A stretch of DNA of 64,000 nt from Pseudoduganella guangdongensis (lineage in GTDB: Bacteria > Pseudomonadota > Gammaproteobacteria > Burkholderiales > Burkholderiaceae_D). A program made the position numbers and the translations under genes. Numbering within the stretch: the first letter of the stretch is position 1; each line of letters opens with the position of its first letter. The notes beneath the pieces were generated by a model that ran no database searches, was not told where the DNA came from, and saw nothing but the letters and a program-made list of their open reading frames with translations. Positions 1 through 7,498 of this stretch are shown one piece after another. The stretch covers positions 1 to 64,000 of the forward strand of contig NZ_WWCJ01000019.1 of NCBI RefSeq assembly GCF_009857475.1, in the 5' to 3' direction.

Positions 1-582
1 GTGCCCGCCCTCGACCGCGTGGAAATCGGCTACACCTGGTACCGCCGCAGCGCCCAGCGCACGCATGTCAACACCACCTGCAAGCTGCTGTTGCTGGCGC
101 ACGCCTTTGAAACCCTGGGCGGCGCCGGTGCGGCAGGTGGCGCGGGCGGCAGCGGTGCGGCCAGCGGCATGGCCAGCAATACCGGCGGTGCCAGCGGCGC
201 TGGCGGCGACGGCAATGGCGGTGCGGCCAGCGGCGGCTCCGGCAATGGCGCGGCTGGCAGCGGCGGCGCGGCGACCAATGGCAACGCCCAGGCCGGTGAC
301 GGCGGGGCAGGCGGCGCCGGCGGTGGCGGCAATACCGGCGGTGCGGGAGGCGACGGTGGCACCAACACCGCAGGCGCCGCCAACGGTGGCGCAGGCACGG
401 GCGGTGCGGGAGGCGCGGGCGGAACCAACAGCGTCAGCGCCGGTACGTTCGACATGTCCAACACCATGAGCAATGTCGGCCAGTCGGCGGCCGGCATCAT
501 GGTGATCAGCCAGAACAATGGGATGTCCTCGCTGGTGCAGCAAAGTGTCAACGTGCAGGCCAACCTTGGTGTAGGCAAGTGA
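1..582 (+). CDS. Gly/Ala-rich secreted fibre-like protein, 5' end outside window
   Basis: Open from the left edge, so the true start and any signal peptide are not visible. After about 38 ordinary residues comes a long Gly/Ala/Asn low-complexity stretch (GGAGG, GGSGNG, GGNTGG type units) and then a C-terminal segment with the pattern S-N-V-G-Q-S-A-A-G and the phrase QNNGMSSLVQQSVNVQANL. The same S-N-x(2)-G / QN-x-G-x(3)-L-(I/V)-Q / V-Q pattern recurs in the next gene, so I read it as a secreted, self-assembling substrate of the following C39 peptidase and barrel, comparable in role to FapB/FapC of Pseudomonas. The stop codon overlaps the next start (TGATG). Family assignment is inference; the coding frame is clear. 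Confidence 0.7.
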   Translation: MPALDRVEIGYTWYRRSAQRTHVNTTCKLLLLAHAFETLGGAGAAGGAGGSGAASGMASNTGGASGAGGDGNGGAASGGSGNGAAGSGGAATNGNAQAGDGGAGGAGGGGNTGGAGGDGGTNTAGAANGGAGTGGAGGAGGTNSVSAGTFDMSNTMSNVGQSAAGIMVISQNNGMSSLVQQSVNVQANLGVGK

Positions 583-1076
583 TGGGCGCCGGCGTGCGGA
601 GCGGCTTGCCCGCCCGCCGGCCAGTGCCGGCCGTCCGTCGGCTAGGGTGGGCGGCGGCGCTGTGCGGCGCCTTGCTGCCGGCGGCTGCGCCGGCGGCACC
701 GTGGGCTGGCGTGCTGCCGCTGCCTTCCCTGGCAGCAGCGGCCGATGCGACGGTGGCTGCTGCTGCGGTGGCTGATGCCGCCGTGGCTGGTGTTGCGGTC
801 GCTGCTGCGGTCGCCGCGCCAGCCCCGGCTGGCGCTGACAAGACGGTGCGTGACGAGAAACTGGAACAGATGCGTGGCGGCAGCGACACGCCGTGGAGCG
901 ATATGAAGCTGGCGGGGACGGTGGCCAACAATAGTGCGGTCAATGTGGTCACCGGCTCCAATATTGTCACGGACAGCGCGTTTTCCAACGCGTCCGGATT
1001 ACCGATGGTGATACAGAATTCCGGCGCCAATGTGCTGATCCAGAATGCCACCATCATCAATGTGCAAATCAAATGA
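582..1076 (+). CDS. Small exported amyloid-like protein with LEQxRGG motif
   Basis: 164 residues from ATG 582; a GTG one codon earlier is possible. The N-terminus is Arg-rich followed by an Ala/Leu hydrophobic stretch ending in A-P-A-A-P, a plausible Sec signal. An Ala-rich linker follows, then KLEQMRGG near residue 100 and a C-terminal module rich in Asn, Gln and Val (T-G-S-N-I-V-T-D-S-A-F-S-N, then VIQNSGANVLIQNATIINVQ). That Asn/Gln/hydrophobic pattern resembles repeats of functional amyloid subunits. The double-Gly motif looks like a C39 peptidase leader site, and the C39 gene starts inside this stop codon (ATGA overlap). Probably a secreted subunit or nucleator. I do not recognise a named family. 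Confidence 0.72.
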   Translation: MGAGVRSGLPARRPVPAVRRLGWAAALCGALLPAAAPAAPWAGVLPLPSLAAAADATVAAAAVADAAVAGVAVAAAVAAPAPAGADKTVRDEKLEQMRGGSDTPWSDMKLAGTVANNSAVNVVTGSNIVTDSAFSNASGLPMVIQNSGANVLIQNATIINVQIK

Positions 1077-1741
1077 AAGGCAGACTCGGCGTTCTGGCAT
1101 TACTGCCGGCATTTGCCGTGCAGGCCGCCGACTTCAGTGCCGGCGGCGCCAGCTTTGTGGTGCCGGTAACCAGCCTGAAGGAAGCGCGCTTTCGCAGCAC
1201 GGTGCGCCAGCAGTACGACTTCAGCTGCGGTTCGGCCGCCTTGGCGACTTTGCTGAGCTACCACTACGACTTTCCCGTCACGGAGCAGGAGATCTTCCGT
1301 GAGATGTTCTTGCGCGGCGACCAGCCGCGGATCCGGCGCGAAGGCTTTTCGCTGCTGGACATGAAACGTTATTTGGCCGCGCGCGGATTTACGGCGGACG
1401 GCTTTGAGCAGCCGCTGGACAAGCTGGCACAGGCTGGCCTGCCCGCCATTGTGCTGGTGGCCGAGAATGGCTACCGCCATTTCGTGGTACTGAAAGGGAT
1501 GCAGGGCCAGCGTGTGCTGCTGGGCGATCCGGCCGGCGGCACGCGCGCCATATCGCGCCAGGGCTTCGAGGCCATCTGGCAAAACCGGCTGCTGTTCGTG
1601 ATCCATAGCCGGCCGGGCAAGCCGCGCTTCAATGAGCTGGCCGACTGGCGCGTGGCGCCGCAGGCGCTGCTGGCGGACGGCATAGTGCGCGACAGCCTGC
1701 GCGATGTTACGCTGCCCAAACTGGGCGGCGGTGATTTTTGA
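1073..1741 (+). CDS. Periplasmic C39-family cysteine peptidase (FapD-like)
   Basis: 222 residues with an N-terminal signal peptide (cleavage near V-Q-A-A). The C39 papain-like signature is present: catalytic Cys52 in DFSCGSAALATLL, His136 in YRHFVVLKG and Asp152 in LGDPAGG, the order and spacing of the family. C39 peptidases cut after double glycines in leader peptides. This one is stand-alone, without ABC-transporter domains, and exported, as in FapD of the Pseudomonas Fap amyloid operon. It overlaps the upstream gene by 4 nt and sits between two genes whose products carry LEQxRGG, which fits a job in processing them. Family assignment is firm; the substrate is inferred. Confidence 0.88.
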   Translation: MKGRLGVLALLPAFAVQAADFSAGGASFVVPVTSLKEARFRSTVRQQYDFSCGSAALATLLSYHYDFPVTEQEIFREMFLRGDQPRIRREGFSLLDMKRYLAARGFTADGFEQPLDKLAQAGLPAIVLVAENGYRHFVVLKGMQGQRVLLGDPAGGTRAISRQGFEAIWQNRLLFVIHSRPGKPRFNELADWRVAPQALLADGIVRDSLRDVTLPKLGGGDF

Positions 1742-1752
1742 AAGGGGCATAT

Positions 1753-2163
1753 ATGTGGCGTGGAGTCGGAGGAATATTGCTGGTGCTGGCCCAGCCTGCC
1801 ATGGCGCAGGGACCGCCGGAGGGCTGGACGCCGGCCCCGGAAGCGCAACTGGAACAGGCGCGCGGCGGGGCCGATCCCGGCCTCGGCCTGTTGGCGGCGT
1901 TTGGCGTGGAGCGCCTGGTGGAGGTGAACGGGGTGGTGGTGGCGCGCCAGCGCCTGGACTTGTCGGACATGATGCGGGCCGGGGCGATGCAGGAGGCCGG
2001 TGCCGCGCTGGCGCCCTTGCTGGTGCAGAACAGCGCGAACGGGCAGTTGATCCGCAGCCTGACCACCATCGACATGACGGTGAATGCCTTGTCCACATTG
2101 AAAAGCCTGAACCTGGAGGGCAATTTGCGCCAGGCCCTATCGAACGTCATTGTGCCGCGTTAG
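1753..2163 (+). CDS. Small exported protein with LEQxRGG motif
   Basis: 136 residues starting at ATG 1753 behind GAAAGGGG; a TTG further upstream overlapping the C39 stop is less likely. Signal peptide of about 20 residues ending A-M-A-Q. Shortly after comes AQLEQARGG, the same motif as KLEQMRGG two genes upstream, then L-V-Q-N-S-A-N-G-Q-L-I-R-S-L-T-T-I-D, which parallels the QNS-x-A-N-x-L-I-Q segment of that protein. I read it as a divergent third substrate or minor subunit of the same secretion system (FapE-like in position). No known domain recognised. Confidence 0.72.
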   Translation: MWRGVGGILLVLAQPAMAQGPPEGWTPAPEAQLEQARGGADPGLGLLAAFGVERLVEVNGVVVARQRLDLSDMMRAGAMQEAGAALAPLLVQNSANGQLIRSLTTIDMTVNALSTLKSLNLEGNLRQALSNVIVPR

Positions 2164-2185
2164 CAGGCCTCTACGAGGGGGAGCG

Positions 2186-3490
2186 ATGCTTCAAACCAAA
2201 TTCGCGGCGGGATTGCTGATCCTGGCCAGCCAGGCGGCGGCGCAGCAGGCGCCCCTTGAACGCAGCAATGCGGAGCTGAGCGCCGAACTGGCGCAGCTCA
2301 AACAGGCGCTAGCCGAGCAGCGTGCCTTGCTGGACGACTTGCGGCGCCAGGTGGCGGAGGAACGGCTGGCGGCAACGCGCGGGGCCGGCGCCGCTGGGGC
2401 CGGCGCGGGGCAAAGCCAGCCGCAGCCGGCCCCGCCGCGGCCGATTCCGCCGCAGCCAGCCGCGCCGGCCGGCCCGGCCGGCGGGCCGCCGGCGGTGGCG
2501 ACAGTGGGCCAACCGCCCAAGCGCGACAGCAAGCCGCCCGAAGTGGCGCCCATCTTCGAATCGCCCGGCGTGCTGACCGCGCGCGGCAAGTACGTGCTGG
2601 AACCCTCGTTCCAGTTCGGCTATTCGTCCAGCAACCGTGTGGCCCTGGTGGGCTACACCATCATTCCGGCGCTGCTGGTCGGCCTGATCGACGTGCGCGA
2701 AGTGAAGCGCAACACCAGCACCGCCACCCTGAGCGGCCGCTACGGGTTGACCAATCGCACCGAGCTCGAGCTGCGTATCCCGTATATCTACCGTTCCGAT
2801 TCCACCGTCAGCCGCGAACTGTTCGCCGGTTCCGCGGTGGAGAAAGTGTTCGATGTCAGCGGCCGCTCGGTCGGCGATGTTGAGCTCTCGGTGCGCCACC
2901 AGTTGAACGACGGCGGTGCCGACAAACCATTCTACGTGGCCGGCCTGCGTGTGAAGACGCGTACCGGCAAGGACCCGTTCGAGGTTGTCACCGACTGCGT
3001 GCGCCGCTGCGTCGGCGAGAACGTCACCGGCACCGGCCTGCCGCTGGAATTGCCGACCGGCTCCGGCTTCTACGCCGTGCAGCCCAGCCTGACCTGGCTC
3101 TACCCCAACGATCCGGCAGTCTTGTTCGGCAGCGTCAGCTACCTGCACAATTTCAAACGCAAGGATCTGAGCCGGCGTGTCCTCGATGGCGAATGGGAAC
3201 CGATCGGCACCATCAAGCCCGGCGGCGTGATCGGTTTCAATTTCGGCATCGGCCTGGCGCTGAATGAAAAGACCTCGCTCAGTTTCGGGTATGACCACAG
3301 TTCGATCGCGCGCACCCGCCAGAACGGCGTGCCGGCGCCGGGCTCGGTGCGCACCCAGCTCGGCACCTTGCTGGTCGGTTTCTCGTACCGCCTGAACGCC
3401 AAGCGCAGCGTCAACGTCTCGGTCGGCGCCGGCCTCACGCGCGACACGCCGGACGTCTCCATCCTGGTGCGGGTTCCGACGAGCATGTAG
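2186..3490 (+). CDS. Outer-membrane beta-barrel with N-terminal coiled coil (FapF-like transporter)
   Basis: 434 residues from ATG 2186 (GAGGGGGAGCG ribosome site). Order: signal peptide to about residue 20 (S-Q-A-A-A-Q-Q); Leu/Glu/Ala heptads typical of a coiled coil (about 25-70); a Pro/Ala linker (about 78-125); then alternating aromatic/polar strands of a barrel from about 145 to the end, with recurring F-x-Y and G-x-x-Y turns. FapF, the amyloid exporter of Pseudomonas, has exactly this trimerising coiled coil, linker and barrel plan. It could also be described as a generic meta-pathway-type transporter protein. As the last gene of the cluster it is the likely outer-membrane exit for the three small proteins. 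Confidence 0.75.
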   Translation: MLQTKFAAGLLILASQAAAQQAPLERSNAELSAELAQLKQALAEQRALLDDLRRQVAEERLAATRGAGAAGAGAGQSQPQPAPPRPIPPQPAAPAGPAGGPPAVATVGQPPKRDSKPPEVAPIFESPGVLTARGKYVLEPSFQFGYSSSNRVALVGYTIIPALLVGLIDVREVKRNTSTATLSGRYGLTNRTELELRIPYIYRSDSTVSRELFAGSAVEKVFDVSGRSVGDVELSVRHQLNDGGADKPFYVAGLRVKTRTGKDPFEVVTDCVRRCVGENVTGTGLPLELPTGSGFYAVQPSLTWLYPNDPAVLFGSVSYLHNFKRKDLSRRVLDGEWEPIGTIKPGGVIGFNFGIGLALNEKTSLSFGYDHSSIARTRQNGVPAPGSVRTQLGTLLVGFSYRLNAKRSVNVSVGAGLTRDTPDVSILVRVPTSM

Positions 3491-3540
3491 TTGCCGTATA
3501 CGCTAAGCTAGCGTTTTGGCAACCAAGAAGAGAGACATCC

Positions 3541-4485
3541 ATGATCCTGAAAAAGCTCGCCCTACCGATCGCCATCGCCGCCATCGCCGGCACCGCGCAC
3601 GCCGCCGCGCCGATGGTCAAGCACCAGTCCCCCGGCTTTTACCGCATGGCTTTAGGCGACTTTGAAGTGACTGTGCTGAACGACGGCACGGTGGACCTGC
3701 CGATGGACAAGCTGCTGCACCAGAAAGCGGAAAAGACGGTCAAGACGCTGGAGCAGCACTTCCTGAAGACCCCGGTGGAAACCTCGGTCAACGCCTTCCT
3801 GGTCAATACCGGCAGCAAGCTGGTGTTGATCGACACCGGCGCCGGCGGCCTGTTCGGCCCGACCCTGGGCAAGCTGGTGCAAAGCCTGAAAGCGGCCGGT
3901 TACCAGCCGGAGCAGGTCGATGAGATTTATATCAGCCACCTGCATGGCGACCACGTCGGCGGCCTGGGCCCGCTGGACAAGCCGGCCTTCCCGAACGCGG
4001 TGGTGCGCATGGACAAGCGCGATGCGGATCATTTCCTGAGCAAGGTGAACCTGGAGAAAGCGGGCGCAGAGGCCAAGGGCAACTTCCAGGGCCCGATCAA
4101 CGCCGTGGCCGCTTATGCGAGCGCGGGCAAGCTGCAGCCATTTGACGGCAATACCGAGCTGGTGCCGGGCGTGCGTTCGACGTCGAGCTATGGTCATACG
4201 CCGGGGCATACGACCTATGTGGTGGAGAGCAAAGGGCAGAAACTGGTGCTGATGGGCGACTTGATGCACAACGCGGCGGTGCAGTTCCCCGATCCGTCGG
4301 TGACGATCCAGTTCGACAGCGACGCTAAAGCGGCGCTGGCGCAACGCAAGGCCGCGTTTGCCGAAGCGGCGAAGCAGGGCTACTGGATGGCGGCGGCACA
4401 CTTGCCATTCCCTGCGCTGGGGCATTTGCGGGCGGAAGGGAAGGGCTATAAATTCTTCCCTGTGAACTATTCCGTACCACGTTAA
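3541..4485 (+). CDS. Exported metallo-beta-lactamase-fold hydrolase
   Basis: 314 residues with a signal peptide (A-G-T-A-H-A-A-A). Zinc-binding motif H133-L-H135-G-D137-H138 in SHLHGDHVGG, followed by the later His of GHTPGH and the Asp of LMGDLMH, so both metal sites look complete. The fold and length match the AidB/quorum-quenching-like 'MBL fold metallo-hydrolase' group; the substrate cannot be read from sequence. GAAGAGAGACATCC provides a ribosome site. It is 50 nt downstream of the barrel gene and is followed by a strong hairpin terminator, so it may be the last gene of that transcript or have its own promoter. Confidence 0.85.
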   Translation: MILKKLALPIAIAAIAGTAHAAAPMVKHQSPGFYRMALGDFEVTVLNDGTVDLPMDKLLHQKAEKTVKTLEQHFLKTPVETSVNAFLVNTGSKLVLIDTGAGGLFGPTLGKLVQSLKAAGYQPEQVDEIYISHLHGDHVGGLGPLDKPAFPNAVVRMDKRDADHFLSKVNLEKAGAEAKGNFQGPINAVAAYASAGKLQPFDGNTELVPGVRSTSSYGHTPGHTTYVVESKGQKLVLMGDLMHNAAVQFPDPSVTIQFDSDAKAALAQRKAAFAEAAKQGYWMAAAHLPFPALGHLRAEGKGYKFFPVNYSVPR

Positions 4486-4493
4486 TTGCGAAC

Positions 4494-4534
4494 ATGGCCA
4501 GGGCGGCGCCTTGCGCCGGCCTGGCCATCATTTT
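4494..4534 (+). terminator. Intrinsic terminator after MBL hydrolase
   Basis: ATGGCCAGG at 4494-4502 pairs perfectly with CCTGGCCAT at 4520-4528, with a further GC-rich inner stem, followed by ATTTT. A 9-bp stem plus short T-run just after the stop at 4485. Confidence 0.75.
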
Positions 4535-4771
4535 GCTGGAACGATAACGATGATGCTTCTATTGTGAATTCTTTGCCCACAGTGCAACGTCGGTAACTTT
4601 TACATCCCGGTAAGTTCATACAAAAAAGTCACTCTTGCTTTTTAGATAGTTTCATTCAGCACTTGCCGCACTGCCCCCCGAGCTGGAATGAAAGATGCTC
4701 ATATTGAATCGCCCGTCGTTGAAGCTGACGGCGATTAACAATTTGAACGTCATACCTGAACTGGGGGAGTA

Positions 4772-5596
4772 ATGAAAAAGAAGCTATGGAAATTGGGTGC
4801 CCTGCTGGGCGCATGCTGCGTTGCCGTTAGCGCCCACGCCGGACCGTTGGTTACCCAATGGTCGTTTACCCTGGACGCCAACTGGAGCGGTGCTCCCGTC
4901 TTCACCGGCGGCGGTGGCACGACCTTCAGCGATGCCGCGGAAATTAGTTGGGGCGCCGCGGGCGACATGCATACCGTGGGCAGTGGCCGCAGCGGCCTGG
5001 AGATTACCAACGCCAACTCGGCCGGCCTGGTGAACACGAACGGCCTGGCCGCCACCACCAACACGATTACCCACTATAACAATGTGGTTGCCGGCGGCTC
5101 GTCCACGTTGAGCACGGCTATGCTGCTCAGCACGTTGTCGTTGACGCCCACCTTGCCGGCGCCGGGCCCGGTCATCGGCCCGACGGCCATCAACTTCGCC
5201 ATCAACTTCAGCGAAACCAGCAACGGCGCGCCGTGCGGCTTCCCCTCGACCTCGGAGTGCGATGACATCTTCATTATCGGCACCGGTTCGTTGAACAACC
5301 AGTTCGACTACGACGGGAATACCTACTTCGTCAGTTTCTTCGAGAGCACCAACAACCTGAAGGCCTTGCCAGCCGCCACGTGCGCCGCGGCTGGTGCCGC
5401 GCCCAATTGCCTGGGTTTGCAAACGCAGGAGGGGCAGTTTACACCGGCCATCTTCAAGTTCACGATCACCAGTGAGCGCGTCGTGATCGAAGTGCCGGAG
5501 CCCCCGGTGCTGGCATTGTTCGCGCTAGGCGCGCTGGGCCTGGCCTTGGCCAGGCGCCAGCGTGCCGGGGGCAGCGATCAGGCGAGGGCAGGGTAG
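4772..5596 (+). CDS. PEP-CTERM sorting domain protein
   Basis: 274 residues: signal peptide (V-S-A-H-A-G), a Thr/Asn/Gly-rich extracellular body, two Cys pairs (C-G-F-P-S-T-S-E-C and a later C-A-A-A..C), and at about residue 241 the sorting signal V-P-E-P-P followed by a hydrophobic helix and R-R-Q-R. This is the PEP-CTERM tripartite tail recognised by exosortase/EpsH, which anchors or releases proteins together with exopolysaccharide. The exosortase itself is not in this window. The body has no domain I recognise. The 3' end overlaps the convergent oxidoreductase gene by 19 nt. Confidence 0.9.
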   Translation: MKKKLWKLGALLGACCVAVSAHAGPLVTQWSFTLDANWSGAPVFTGGGGTTFSDAAEISWGAAGDMHTVGSGRSGLEITNANSAGLVNTNGLAATTNTITHYNNVVAGGSSTLSTAMLLSTLSLTPTLPAPGPVIGPTAINFAINFSETSNGAPCGFPSTSECDDIFIIGTGSLNNQFDYDGNTYFVSFFESTNNLKALPAATCAAAGAAPNCLGLQTQEGQFTPAIFKFTITSERVVIEVPEPPVLALFALGALGLALARRQRAGGSDQARAG

Positions 5597-6633
5597 TCGG
5601 TATACCCTTCCGCCGACGGAGCGTAAAACAGCTCCGGCCGCTGGGCGTTCAGTGGGGCGCCCAGTTGCAGGCGGCGCGGCAGGTCCGGGTTGGCGATAAA
5701 GTCCTTGCCCCAGGCAATCGCATCGGCCTTGCCTTCCGCCAGCGCAGCCTGGGCGCCGGCCAGGTCGAACTTCTCATTGGCCACATACACCCCGCCGAAT
5801 TCGCGCTTGAGCAGCGGGCCGAGCGAATCGTCACCGACCGCCTCGCGTGCCGCGATGAAGGCGATGCCGCGTTTGCCCAGCTCGCGTGCCACATAGCCGA
5901 AGGTTGCGCTGGGGTTGGAATCGCCCATATCGTGCGAATCGCGGCGCGGCGCCAGGTGCATGCCGACGCGGTCGGCACCCCAGACGCTGATGACGGCGTC
6001 GGTCACTTCCAGCATCAGGCGGGCGCGGTTCTCCACGCTGCCGCCGTACTGGTCGGTACGCTGGTTGGTCGAATCCTGCAGGAACTGGTCGAGCAGGTAG
6101 CCATTGGCGCCGTGCACTTCCACGCCGTCAAAGCCAGCCTTCTTCGCATTTTCCGCACCCAGGCGGTAAGCTTCGACCACACCCGCCAGTTCTGCCGTAT
6201 CGAGCGCGCGCGGTACCGCGTAGGGACGCACCGGGCGCAGCAGGCTGACATTCCCCTTGGCCGCAATCGCACTCGGCGCCACCGGCGCCTGGCCGTCGAG
6301 CAGGCTCGGGTCGGAAATGCGGCCCACATGCCACAGCTGCAGCACGATCTTGCCCCCCTTGGCGTGGACCGCCTCGGTCACCAGCTTCCAGCCCGCCACC
6401 TGCTCATCGGACCAGATCCCGGGGGTGTTCTCATAGCCCACGCCCTGCGGTGTGACCGACGTCGCCTCGCTGATGATCAGGCCGGCGCTTGCGCGCTGCG
6501 CGTAGTACTCGGCCATCAGCGCGTTTGGCACGCGCCCGCCGCCCACGGCGCGCGCACGGGTCAGGGGCGCCATGATGACGCGGTTTTTCAGTTGCAGGGC
6601 GCCGATGGTGATGGGGTCGAACAAAGTGCTCAT
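5578..6633 (-). CDS. Old yellow enzyme family alkene reductase (NemA-like)
   Basis: 351 residues, an FMN TIM barrel. The N-terminus FDPITIGALQLKNRVIMAPLTR and the active-site block HGANGYLLDQFLQD followed by N-Q-R-T-D-Q-Y-G-G-S are diagnostic of bacterial N-ethylmaleimide/xenobiotic reductases that reduce activated C=C bonds and nitro compounds with NAD(P)H. The start codon overlaps the stop of the upstream ArsR gene (ATGA), so translation is probably coupled and the enzyme is controlled by that repressor. The 3' end overlaps the PEP-CTERM gene on the other strand by 19 nt. Confidence 0.93.
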   Translation of the reverse strand: MSTLFDPITIGALQLKNRVIMAPLTRARAVGGGRVPNALMAEYYAQRASAGLIISEATSVTPQGVGYENTPGIWSDEQVAGWKLVTEAVHAKGGKIVLQLWHVGRISDPSLLDGQAPVAPSAIAAKGNVSLLRPVRPYAVPRALDTAELAGVVEAYRLGAENAKKAGFDGVEVHGANGYLLDQFLQDSTNQRTDQYGGSVENRARLMLEVTDAVISVWGADRVGMHLAPRRDSHDMGDSNPSATFGYVARELGKRGIAFIAAREAVGDDSLGPLLKREFGGVYVANEKFDLAGAQAALAEGKADAIAWGKDFIANPDLPRRLQLGAPLNAQRPELFYAPSAEGYTDYPALA

Positions 6634-6938
6634 AGGGTCTTCCTTTCATGCTCAATAAATTGCTGGATGACCGCTTCATTGCGTTTGAAGAAATTCCACT
6701 GGCCGACCCGCTGCACCGTCACCAATCCCGCTTTCTGCAGGATGGCAAGGTGGCCGGAGACGGTCGACTGCGACAGGCCCGCCTGCTTGTCGATCAGGCT
6801 GGCGCACACGCCGAATGTCAGCGGATGGAGCTGGTCGCTGAAATACGCGTCCGGTTCCTTCAGCCAGGACAGGATCTGGCGCCGGACCGGATTGGCCAGG
6901 GCTTTGTGGATTGCATCAATGTCAATGGTATTGGTCAT
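6630..6938 (-). CDS. ArsR-family winged-helix repressor
   Basis: 102 residues from ATG 6938; a longer reading from 7073 would run through the operator and is rejected. ALANPVRRQILSWL, then LSQSTVSGHLAILQKAGLV, form the typical ArsR winged helix. There is no ELCVC metal site; one Cys (FGVCASL) precedes the recognition helix, so a redox or electrophile sensor is more likely than a metal sensor. It overlaps the OYE gene by 4 nt and has a tandem palindrome directly upstream, fitting autoregulation plus control of the reductase. Confidence 0.88.
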   Translation of the reverse strand: MTNTIDIDAIHKALANPVRRQILSWLKEPDAYFSDQLHPLTFGVCASLIDKQAGLSQSTVSGHLAILQKAGLVTVQRVGQWNFFKRNEAVIQQFIEHERKTL

Positions 6939-6950
6939 ATTTCGGTGTTC

Positions 6951-6990
6951 TCCGATGATTATATCGGAAAGTTCCGATGCGTATATCGTG
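6951..6990. promoter_or_regulatory. Tandem palindromic operator for the ArsR/OYE operon
   Basis: TCCGAT-N6-ATCGGA at 6951-6968 is a perfect palindrome; TCCGAT-N6-ATCGtg at 6973-6990 repeats the same geometry with the right half degenerate. Centres lie 22 bp apart, two helical turns. The pair lies 13-52 bp upstream of the ArsR start, where an autorepressor site is expected, and it also faces the DUF1304 gene end. Confidence 0.65.
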
Positions 6991-7014
6991 GCATGACGAT
7001 GGACTTCAAGAGCA

Positions 7015-7374
7015 TTATTTGAATTGGTAGAGCACCAGGGCGGCGACGGCTGGCACAGTTTGCACAAAGACAATACGGCGGCTGACGGTCAGGCCGCCCC
7101 AGATGCCCGCCACGGCGACGCACAGCAGGCCGTAATGGACGAAAGCGCTGGCCACGGCCGGGTCACCGTGCACCAGGCCCACGGCCAGGGCCGCGGCCAG
7201 GAAGCCGTTGTAGCAGCCCTGGTTGGACATGGCCGGCTTGACGATGGCGGCCTTCTCGGCGGACAGGCCGAACACGCGGCGCCCACGGGTGTCGAAAAAG
7301 ACCGTTTCCAGCAGCACGATGTAGACGTGGATCAGCAAGACGAGGACGACGGCGGCCTGCGCAAGCAGCAGCAT
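7015..7374 (-). CDS. DUF1304 family small membrane protein
   Basis: 119 residues from ATG 7374 with four hydrophobic helices. The second segment, ETVFFDTRGRRVFGLSAE, and the later S-N-Q-G-C-Y-N-G-F-L-A motif are typical of DUF1304 inner-membrane proteins of unknown function. A much longer in-frame reading upstream would run through the riboswitch and is rejected. It diverges from the guanidine riboswitch/gdx unit. Confidence 0.85.
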   Translation of the reverse strand: MLLLAQAAVVLVLLIHVYIVLLETVFFDTRGRRVFGLSAEKAAIVKPAMSNQGCYNGFLAAALAVGLVHGDPAVASAFVHYGLLCVAVAGIWGGLTVSRRIVFVQTVPAVAALVLYQFK

Positions 7375-7429
7375 GGGGGGGCTCCCTGAAAGTTTAAAGA
7401 CCAGATGATATACTGTCGGCCTTCTCCCG

Positions 7430-7479
7430 CGGGGACGACCCCGTCGCAATGCCAGGGAGCCAGGCCGGGACGACCCGGC
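7430..7479 (+). promoter_or_regulatory. Guanidine-II (mini-ykkC) riboswitch
   Basis: Two hairpins with identical ACGA tetraloops: CGGGG-ACGA-CCCCG at 7430-7443 and GCCGGG-ACGA-CCCGGC at 7464-7479, joined by a 20-nt linker, ending 19 nt before the gdx start. Paired stem-loops with ACGR loops are the defining feature of guanidine-II riboswitches, which bind guanidinium and act on translation. The GGGAGAA ribosome site lies directly 3' of hairpin 2. Position ahead of an SMR guanidinium exporter is the classic context. Confidence 0.93.
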
Positions 7480-7498
7480 TATGACTTGGGAGAACATC

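Noticed and set aside
120-430. Repetitive GGCGGTGC-type DNA resembling an array
   Set aside because: The period follows Gly/Ala/Asn codons of one open frame, with no constant repeat-spacer structure, so it is low-complexity coding sequence and not CRISPR.
30-2098. Long minus-strand open frames opposite the amyloid-like genes
   Set aside because: Pro/Arg/Ala-rich composition mirrors the complement of Gly/Ala codons; no ribosome sites and no domain content. Shadows of the plus genes.
4535-4771. Sigma-54-type promoter ahead of the PEP-CTERM gene
   Set aside because: Only partial matches (CAGCAC..TTGCCGC) with wrong spacing were seen; not enough to report as a site.
5665-6996. 443-residue plus-strand open frame
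   Set aside because: Antisense to the old yellow enzyme gene and ArsR; the minus-strand genes carry clear family motifs.
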